DNA of 10,483 nt from JAUXLW01 sp964195005 (lineage in GTDB: Bacteria > Actinomycetota > Acidimicrobiia > Spongiisociales > SHLN01), in contig CAXMOO010000023.1 of NCBI GenBank assembly GCA_964195005.1, positions 1 to 10,483 of the forward strand, in the 5' to 3' direction. Under the pieces are notes generated by a model. That model made no database searches. It was not told the DNA's origin and saw nothing but the letters and a program-made list of their open reading frames with translations. Shown piece after piece: positions 1 to 5,235 of this stretch. How positions within the stretch are numbered: position 1 is the stretch's first letter; every line of letters starts with the position of its first letter. The translations under genes were made by a program, and so were the position numbers.

Positions 1-969
1 GCTCCGATCCTCCACGAGCTTCGCCTGTTCAAGACCGCCCCGGAGATCGAAAGCTTGACCCGGGCCTGCGACATCTCTGTGGAGGCGCATAAAGAGGCCA
101 TGCGATATGTGCAGCCGGGAATGTACGAGTTCCACGTCCAGGCCGTTCTCGAGTTTGTCTTCCGTTCCCTGGGCTCGCCCCGCGACGGGTACCCGTCCAT
201 CGTCGGGTCGGGACCCAACTCATGCATCCTCCACTACGTCGAGAACAGGCGGCAAATGGAGGACGGCGACCTATTGCTGATCGATGCCGGAGCCGAGTTT
301 GGTCATTTTTCCGCCGACATCACCCGGACGTTCCCGGTGAATGGAAAGTTCACTGCACCCCAGAGGGCGATCTATGACATCGTGTTCGCGGCCGAGACGG
401 TCGGTGAGAGCCTGGCGGGGCCCGGGGGGAATCTTCAGGACCTGCGGGACGCCACCCGCAAGGTGGTGACGCAGGGTCTGGTAGACCTGGGACTCGTCCC
501 CGGGAGTTTCGACCAGGCCTTCGCCATGGGCATGGATCGGGAGTTTTTCATGCACGGGACCAGCCACTGGCTGGGCCTCGACGTTCATGACGCCGGCCGG
601 TATCGCGTCGAGCGGGAATCGCGGGCTCTGCAGCCGGGCATGGCCTTTACCGTGGAGCCCGGCGTCTATCTCGATTCCAACCGACCCACGGTCAGCTTCG
701 CCCTCATCGAATACGACGAGGAAGCCGATCGCAACATGGCCTATGAGCTCGGCGCCGAAGCCGCTCGTAGCCACGTTGCGGAGAGACGCCAGGCAGCCGA
801 CAAGATCGAGCACCCGATCCCACCCGAGTTTCTGGGCATCGGTGTGCGAATCGAAGACGACATCCTTGTGACCGAGGAGGGCTTCATAAACCTGACCGGG
901 GGAGTCCCCCGCGACCCCGACGAAATCGAGGCCCTGTGCGCCGAGTCTTCGGCGATGCCCGTCTTGTGA
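1..969 (+). CDS. pepP: Xaa-Pro aminopeptidase (PepP-like, M24B), 5'-partial
   Basis: Cytosolic metallopeptidase that removes an N-terminal residue preceding proline. The frame is open from base 1 and the first codons (APILHELRLFKTAPEIESL) match the segment just before the M24 catalytic domain, so the N-terminal domain lies outside the window and the TTG at 55 is not the true start. All M24B active-site residues are visible in the 322-residue fragment. Metal ligands: D95 (IDAGAE), D106 (ADITRTFP), H189 (TSHWLG), E219 (VEPGVY) and E285 (VRIEDD). Catalytic histidines: H78 (CILHY) and H196 (DVHD), by analogy to E. coli PepP H243 and H361. An oddity is the 66-residue gap between the two glutamate ligands, against about 23 in E. 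coli PepP as I recall it; it holds an insertion rich in Glu, Arg and Ala. The gene ends 119 bp before a convergent gene. Family call is firm; physiological substrate is unknown. Confidence 0.95.
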   Translation, partial: APILHELRLFKTAPEIESLTRACDISVEAHKEAMRYVQPGMYEFHVQAVLEFVFRSLGSPRDGYPSIVGSGPNSCILHYVENRRQMEDGDLLLIDAGAEFGHFSADITRTFPVNGKFTAPQRAIYDIVFAAETVGESLAGPGGNLQDLRDATRKVVTQGLVDLGLVPGSFDQAFAMGMDREFFMHGTSHWLGLDVHDAGRYRVERESRALQPGMAFTVEPGVYLDSNRPTVSFALIEYDEEADRNMAYELGAEAARSHVAERRQAADKIEHPIPPEFLGIGVRIEDDILVTEEGFINLTGGVPRDPDEIEALCAESSAMPVL

Positions 970-994
970 GGTTCCTCACAAAGAGGGCTCTTTT
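966..994 (+). terminator. Possible terminator: two adjacent inverted repeats after pepP
   Basis: Two short inverted repeats lie back to back: GTGAGG-TT-CCTCAC (966-979, containing the pepP stop codon) and AAAGAG-GG-CTCTTT (980-993), ending in TTTT. Both fold only into hairpins of about 5 bp, and the T-run is short. They sit between convergent genes, where a two-way terminator would be expected. Weak structure, so only suggestive. Confidence 0.35.
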
Positions 995-1088
995 GGGCAT
1001 CAGCGTGGCGGCCGGCCGTCACGACTTTGACGTGAGCGGGTATCTGGACGAACTCAAATAGGGCCGGAGCCACCCGAGATCTGCTGAC

Positions 1089-1406
1089 TCAGTGGTCCAC
1101 CAGATGACGGAAGCGCTCGGCATCCATGTCGTGCCCGTAGTCGACCGGTGTCGACGGCGGCTCGCCCGGCATCTCATAGCTGGTCCGCGAAAAGAAGCTG
1201 ATCAGGTGGATCACCATGAGCACAGTCCACGGAATTAGCAGCCAGTACGCCCAGTCGAGCCCGAGGACCGTGTCTCCCCGAGCGCCATCGACGAGGTCGA
1301 TTCCGACTGCGACGACGTTCACGAGCAGGAAGAGGGCCGCATGACCCATCAGGTTCTGCAGCGCCTCAACTTTCCGGTCATTGGAGGCTATGTCACTTCG
1401 ATGCAT
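1089..1406 (-). CDS. Small 2TM-domain membrane protein
   Basis: Predicted inner-membrane protein of 105 residues with two hydrophobic helices, about 18-38 (LMGHAALFLLVNVVAVGIDLV) and 52-72 (WAYWLLIPWTVLMVIHLISFF), joined by a short loop. A basic/amphipathic N-terminus (RKVEALQNL) precedes the first helix and a polar tail (DYGHDMDAERFRHLVDH) follows the second. This layout matches the 2TM domain family, found alone or attached to histidine kinases and HTH regulators; no molecular function is established that I know of. The start is well supported: an ideal Shine-Dalgarno, AAGGAGGT (reverse complement of 1412-1419), lies 5 nt before the ATG. The gene is divergent from the MerB-family gene across 86 bp, so the two may share a control region, but I see no functional link. 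Confidence 0.8.
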   Translation of the reverse strand: MHRSDIASNDRKVEALQNLMGHAALFLLVNVVAVGIDLVDGARGDTVLGLDWAYWLLIPWTVLMVIHLISFFSRTSYEMPGEPPSTPVDYGHDMDAERFRHLVDH

Positions 1407-1479
1407 CGAAGACCTCCTTCGGAGTCCTTAGGGTCATTGTCGGCCCTGGCCCGCTCGCGCCCCAGAGTCGAAGGGCCTG

Positions 1480-1493
1480 TTAGCACTAACTAA
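1480..1493. promoter_or_regulatory. AT-rich inverted repeat abutting the merB-like start
   Basis: TTAG-CA-CTAA (1480-1489) is an inverted repeat continued by CTAA, and it touches the ATG of the MerB-family gene. It is AT-rich in an otherwise very GC-rich 86-bp divergent region. It could be an operator or part of a promoter for a nearly leaderless transcript; there is no good Shine-Dalgarno before this ATG. Function is inferred only from position. Confidence 0.25.
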
Positions 1494-2191
1494 TGTCGGC
1501 CCCGATGGCAAGTCTGGACTCCACTGAGAAACGAATCCGGCTCTACATCTACGAGTTCATCCTCCGTTCCGATCGCTGCCCAACTTTGAACGAAATTTCG
1601 CTGGAGGCCGATCTCAACCCGCTGGCTACCGGGCGGGTTCTGCACGAGCTCGAGGTTACGCACTCGGCAATCGTGTTGTCCCCCGGTTCGAGCAACATTT
1701 GGCTGGCAGATCCCTTCGCCGCCCTACCGACTCCTTACCCGGTGATCTCCGGTTCCCATCAATGGTTCGGGATGTGCGTGTGGGATGCATTGGGGATCCT
1801 GGTCGTCGCCGACCGGGATGGGCGCGCTCCCTCCCTGTGTCCGGTCTCGGGAGATGCGCTCGAGCTCAGAGTCGAGAGCGGGACTCTGGCATCGTCCGAG
1901 GGTGTGGTCCACTTCGCGGTCCCTGCGGCAAATTGGTGGGAGAACATCGGCTTCACCTGAGGATCGATGCAGCTCTTCCGGTCGGAAGATGAGGTCGATG
2001 GCTGGGTGGAGGCGACGGGCCACGACAAGGGCGCCGTGTTCAGCCCCGAGCAGCTGTGGGATCTGGCGAGTGCCTGGTACGACGATCGGTTGAGGCTGGA
2101 CTGGCGGAGGCGCACCGTCGACGAGCGGCAGGCGATTCTCTCGGGCGTGGGCCTTGTCGGCGACTTCTGGGACCTCGGGGGCGATCCCTGA
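1493..2191 (+). CDS. MerB-family organometal lyase, probable selenoprotein (Sec156 at in-frame TGA)
   Basis: MerB enzymes cleave carbon-mercury bonds by protonolysis using Cys, Asp and a second Cys (C96, D99, C159 in plasmid R831b MerB). Here residues 1-70 form a winged-helix-like N-terminus. WFGMCVWDAL gives C95 and D98, aligned with C96 and D99; C116 (SLCPVSG) aligns with the family's C117. After VHFAVPAANWWENIGFT the same frame meets TGA (1958-1960), then continues with GSMQLFRSEDEVDGW through EQLWDLASAWYDDRL to LVGDFWDLGG, the conserved end of the family. Counting to the following aromatic pair places the TGA at C159. With a SECIS-like hairpin downstream, I read it as selenocysteine 156 in a 232-residue protein. 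The start is ATG 1493 or ATG 1505; neither has a strong RBS. No other mer genes are nearby, so the substrate may be organomercury or another organometal. The alternative is a nonsense mutation of TGC or TGT, or a sequencing error. Confidence 0.75.
1961..1999 (+). promoter_or_regulatory. Candidate bacterial SECIS element
   Basis: Immediately after the in-frame TGA the RNA can form a two-part hairpin. The upper stem is 6 bp (1974-1979 UCUUCC with 1984-1989 GGAAGA), closed by the tetraloop GGUC (1980-1983), with U1990 next to it unpaired or bulged. The lower stem is 6 bp (1963-1968 AUCGAU with 1994-1999 GUCGAU, one G-U pair). The loop starts 19 nt after the UGA; E. coli fdhF, from memory, has the same GGUC loop 18 nt after its UGA. 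Bacterial SECIS elements recruit SelB with Sec-tRNA to decode UGA as selenocysteine. Caveat: the segment encodes the conserved LFRSE, so part of the pairing could arise from codon choice. Confidence 0.65.
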
Positions 2192-2194
2192 GTT

Positions 2195-2689
2195 TCACAG
2201 CTCCCAGCCGCTCCCTACTCGCAAAGCGTCCCTGGTTATTGAACCGATAGCGTCGGCCATCCGCCCCGGTTCTTCTCCGGGGGGAGACTCGATGCGGATA
2301 CAGCCTCCGTCGAACACTTGCTCCTCGACGCGGCTCTCCTCGTTGAGGGCGACGTATCTGTCCACTCCAGACTCGCTGCCGATGAGCTCTCCTATCGGGC
2401 TACAAGAGGCAAGAAGGTAGACGACAACATCGGTACCGCCGCCATTGTCGAATTGAAGTCGGCTGCGACCCGTTTCGACATCGGCGTGTTTCAATCTCCA
2501 TCCGTCGGGCAGCTCTTCGATGCAAGGAATCATCTGGGCCGAAGGGACCGACTGTGCCATCAGGATGAGCCGGCCGGTGTTCGAGTGGTCGCAGAGTGGG
2601 AGGTGTCCGACGCGGACAGTCTCGCTGTCGATTCCGCACGCCGACAGCAGTGTGAGCATGACCAAACCGGTTCCGACGTAGCGTCTCAC
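2195..2689 (-). CDS. Predicted lipoprotein of unknown function
   Basis: A 164-residue protein with a lipoprotein signal: MRRY, a hydrophobic stretch, then the lipobox LSAC with the lipidated cysteine at residue 18. The mature part is therefore expected on the outer face of the membrane. It contains further cysteines (near 33, 56, 95 and 128) that could form disulfides, and has no domain I recognise. The start is GTG, preceded 5 nt upstream by GGGAGG. The start overlaps the stop of the upstream PAP2/kinase gene as GTGA, which indicates one transcript and probable translational coupling. The 3' end lies 3 bp from the end of the convergent MerB-family gene, so the two transcripts must overlap or terminate inside each other's coding region. 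Function unknown; it may work with the membrane kinase-like protein. Confidence 0.8.
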   Translation of the reverse strand: MRRYVGTGLVMLTLLSACGIDSETVRVGHLPLCDHSNTGRLILMAQSVPSAQMIPCIEELPDGWRLKHADVETGRSRLQFDNGGGTDVVVYLLASCSPIGELIGSESGVDRYVALNEESRVEEQVFDGGCIRIESPPGEEPGRMADAIGSITRDALRVGSGWEL

Positions 2690-4371
2690 AGCAGCCTCCC
2701 GACGATAGATAGGTTGAGAGCGATCAGTCTGGCGATAACGGCTGCGCCACCGATCACTGCGACGAGAGCCGAAATGCGTCGTGGAGTCCAGCGTTGAATT
2801 CCGATCGGCTGCCGCGGCGCTGCCAGCTGACGGTTGCGGGCCAGCAGGTCGTCCGGCCCGCTCTTGATCGCCGTTCTCAGCTCACCGGGAATCGTCACGC
2901 TTCGAGCCACGGCGAACGCTTCGCCGATTTCGTCGTCTGAGAAGATGAGTGCCGCCCGGCTATGGACCTCCTCCGGTGGATAGCCCACCGAGAGCGTGAG
3001 CATCATGTTGGCCAGGTCCACCGCCTGGCGCCATGGGCTCGGTCGAATCTCCCCAAACGCATGATCAATGAGGTAGATGTCGTCGTTCCGGACAAGGATG
3101 TTGGCCGGTTTGATGTCCCGGTGGGCGAGGCCGCTGTCCCACATGGCCCTCACGGCCTGCAACCCGGCGTCGACCACCGGTTCGCTCACTACAGACTGCG
3201 ACATCTCGCCGGCGGCGTCGAGAAACTCGGTGACCAACAAGTACTCGCGTCCGTGGGTGATTTCAACGATCCCGAGCGGTTCGGGAATCGGAATCCCACC
3301 CGCTGCCATCAAACGCATCACGTGGTCCTCATGCTCGGCCAGACGCCTGACGCTTCGATAGGAGGTTTCGTCTTCCAGCGCCCCGTACAGGAGGGTACGG
3401 CCCAGCTTGTACCAGCGATCGGAACGAAGATGATTCTGGGCATACAGCTTCGCGAAGATGTAGCCGCCGTCTGCCAGGCCGATGCGGAGCGGGGTCGAGC
3501 CGGCGGATCCTTCCGCTCCGAATAGTTCGGCCGATACGGCCTCGAAACCGAGCTGGTCGCGTAGGCCGGAGAAGATAGCACCGAGCCGGGTTTCGTTCAG
3601 TTCGAGATGAGCGGCCTTGCTTCGATCGTACGACACCGGGAACACGCTGTCCGGAGTAATCAAACGGAAGGCCAGCATCGATATGGTCGCTCCGATGATG
3701 CCGGCCACTGCCATCTCGGTGGGTCGTTCGACCCCGAGGTAGATCCGCGACAGGCCTACCAGGGTGAGCACGCCCGAGATCCCCACCAGCACCCACTTGC
3801 GAAACAACCCGGGCACCACCAGGGCATAGGCCATCGAGAGGAGGGTGACCGTCAATGCCGTCAGCGGAATAGACGGGAAGGAGAAGCCGGCCCAATCGGT
3901 GAGGAATTCGATCCCATCCGGCCGGGGCCGGGCCAGGCGATTAGCGAGTCCGGTCATCAGCGGCTCAGTGGCCAGCATGACTGTCACGAAGATCATGAGG
4001 TGACGCCATCGCTTGACGAAAACCAGCGTCACGATCGTGCCAAGCCGCAGTGTCGTTATCAGCCAGTCCGAGCGTAATTGGTCGAAGAATTCGGCGATGT
4101 TCGTCAGCCAGCCGGCCCGTGCATCTATGAAGACACCCATCACGTCCTCATCCAGGGAGTTCCACCAGCTCCCGGAGCCCAGGAAGAAACTTGTTGAAGA
4201 CAGGAGCAGTGCCACCACTAACACCACGAGAGCGGCGAGGAGGATCCAGAACTTGCTTGCGCCGGCGAGTGGTCTGCGGGGTAGCGGCTCCGGTTCGCCC
4301 GAGGGCCGGCGGCGGCGGCGAGCCCACTCGGGCTTGATGACGATGCGCCGGCCTCTCGGTGTCTCTTCCAC
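2686..4371 (-). CDS. Membrane fusion protein: degenerate PAP2 domain plus protein-kinase-like domain
   Basis: A 561-residue membrane protein. Order: a basic, Pro/Arg-rich cytoplasmic N-terminus (1-38); first TM helix about 41-62; a PAP2-like membrane region to about 236 with several more helices; a cytosolic kinase-like domain about 255-515; and a final hydrophobic segment about 533-556. The kinase part keeps key residues: K308 (YIFAKLY), the catalytic loop HRDIKPAN (417-424) and D436 in the DFG position (IDHAFG), so it may bind ATP and phosphorylate something. The PAP2 part keeps the RP motif (149-151) and SR (208-209), but PSGH reads PSIP (166-169), and the histidine and aspartate of SRxxxxxHxxxD are E215 and E219. 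It is therefore probably not a working phosphatase and may serve as a lipid-binding sensor or anchor. The start is GTG with GGAGG 9 nt upstream. Substrate and role are unknown. Confidence 0.8.
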   Translation of the reverse strand: MEETPRGRRIVIKPEWARRRRRPSGEPEPLPRRPLAGASKFWILLAALVVLVVALLLSSTSFFLGSGSWWNSLDEDVMGVFIDARAGWLTNIAEFFDQLRSDWLITTLRLGTIVTLVFVKRWRHLMIFVTVMLATEPLMTGLANRLARPRPDGIEFLTDWAGFSFPSIPLTALTVTLLSMAYALVVPGLFRKWVLVGISGVLTLVGLSRIYLGVERPTEMAVAGIIGATISMLAFRLITPDSVFPVSYDRSKAAHLELNETRLGAIFSGLRDQLGFEAVSAELFGAEGSAGSTPLRIGLADGGYIFAKLYAQNHLRSDRWYKLGRTLLYGALEDETSYRSVRRLAEHEDHVMRLMAAGGIPIPEPLGIVEITHGREYLLVTEFLDAAGEMSQSVVSEPVVDAGLQAVRAMWDSGLAHRDIKPANILVRNDDIYLIDHAFGEIRPSPWRQAVDLANMMLTLSVGYPPEEVHSRAALIFSDDEIGEAFAVARSVTIPGELRTAIKSGPDDLLARNRQLAAPRQPIGIQRWTPRRISALVAVIGGAAVIARLIALNLSIVGRLL

Positions 4372-4451
4372 CGCGCTCAGCCTCCGTTCGATGGGACTAT
4401 GCGAGTACCGACTCCATGTAACCAGCCGGCCGGGCCCGACCGGCGTCTACT

Positions 4452-4478
4452 TGTAGCGGAACGCGACTTGCGGCTACA
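4452..4478. repeat. Inverted repeat in the 180-bp gap between methyltransferase and kinase genes
   Basis: TGTAGC (4452-4457) and GCTACA (4473-4478) are perfect inverted arms around a 15-nt spacer. A second, GC-rich pair, GCCGG (4425-4429) and CCGGC (4440-4444), lies alongside. They sit after the methyltransferase stop and before the kinase start on the minus strand. They could be a terminator for the former, though no T-run follows, or an operator for the latter. I see no convincing promoter hexamers. Confidence 0.25.
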
Positions 4479-4551
4479 TGCGTACTGCCGTGCGCAAGGG
4501 CATCACGACGACCGGGGCGAACACCGTCGCGGCCAATGCCGCAAGTCCGAT

Positions 4552-5175
4552 CTATGCACTGGGGGGCGCGGTCGCCCTAAACCGGAAGCGGTTCTTTGCC
4601 GGATCGACGACTGCGCCGTCGAATCCTGCCGCAACCAGACGCTCAACAAGGGTGAACGGGTCCACCGGGTTGTGTACGTCAAAGAGGTGGATCAGCCGGA
4701 AGCCGAGACTGGTGCGACTGTCGCTGCCGGCCAGCATGCCATTCGGGCGCAGCACTCGACGGGCCTCGGCGAGCACCCGATCCTGACCATTTGCGGTGGG
4801 CACATGATGCAGCATGGTGCAACAGACAACCGCGGCGAACGACGCTTCCGGAAACGGCATGGCGGCCGCGTCGCCGGTCTCCACCTGCACCCGCTTTCCG
4901 TAACGCAGGCGAAGACGCTGGGCGCCCTCCGGCTCGATCTCCAGCGTGGTGAGGTCGGCCACTCCGTAACGCACGAGTGCCTCGGTCACGAGGCCGGGCC
5001 CAGGCCCGATTTCCAGCACCGGTCCATCGAGCTCGACACCTTCCAGGACCCAGGGGAGGATTTCGCCGACCATCAAATCGCGCCATTTTTCCGAGGCACA
5101 GTAACGCTGGTGAAAGCGGTTCACGGCAGCGAGTTTATGGCCGGATTCAGCTTCTTCGGCCCCGCGCCGGCTCAT
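4552..5175 (-). CDS. Class I SAM-dependent methyltransferase
   Basis: Transfers a methyl group from S-adenosylmethionine to an unidentified acceptor. The 207-residue protein has a Rossmann-fold methyltransferase of the Methyltransf_11 type. Motif I is LEIGPGPG (54-61); the acidic residue at the end of strand 2 lies in LEIEPEG (E79 or E81). GDAAAMPFPEASFAAVV (101-117) is the post-II segment, LHHV (122-125) follows motif IV, and RRVLRPNGMLAGSD (139-152) is the typical loop before strand 5. An N-terminal helical part with FHQRYCASEKW precedes the core. It resembles ubiquinone/menaquinone-type and small-molecule methyltransferases, but nothing fixes the substrate. The ATG at 5173-5175 has no evident Shine-Dalgarno, and no alternative in-frame start exists just upstream; translation may be leaderless. 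It is divergent from lhr with 60 bp between the starts. Confidence 0.88.
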   Translation of the reverse strand: MSRRGAEEAESGHKLAAVNRFHQRYCASEKWRDLMVGEILPWVLEGVELDGPVLEIGPGPGLVTEALVRYGVADLTTLEIEPEGAQRLRLRYGKRVQVETGDAAAMPFPEASFAAVVCCTMLHHVPTANGQDRVLAEARRVLRPNGMLAGSDSRTSLGFRLIHLFDVHNPVDPFTLVERLVAAGFDGAVVDPAKNRFRFRATAPPSA

Positions 5176-5235
5176 GCCGGAGGGACCGTCCCCACCGGAA
5201 CCCTTGTCACACCCAGCCGTTAGTCTCGCTTCCAG

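Noticed and set aside
271..813. Minus-strand ORF of 180 residues opposite pepP
   Set aside because: Antisense shadow of a gene with all its active-site residues in place.
1493..1960. MerB-like gene as a pseudogene truncated at TGA
   Set aside because: The only lesion is at the catalytic Cys codon, the downstream part is fully conserved, and a SECIS-like hairpin follows. It remains the main alternative if the host lacks Sec machinery.
1967..2191. Separate 74-residue gene starting at ATG 1967
   Set aside because: It is in the same frame as the preceding ORF and encodes the C-terminal third of MerB. No RBS precedes the ATG, and Met159 is an internal position of the family.
4425..4444. GC-rich palindromic cluster as a strong intrinsic terminator
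   Set aside because: The stem is only 5 bp around a 10-nt loop and no T-run follows on either strand.
4399..5223. Plus-strand ORF of 274 residues opposite the methyltransferase
   Set aside because: Antisense shadow: the minus-strand frame carries a complete methyltransferase fold with clear SAM motifs, while this translation matches nothing.
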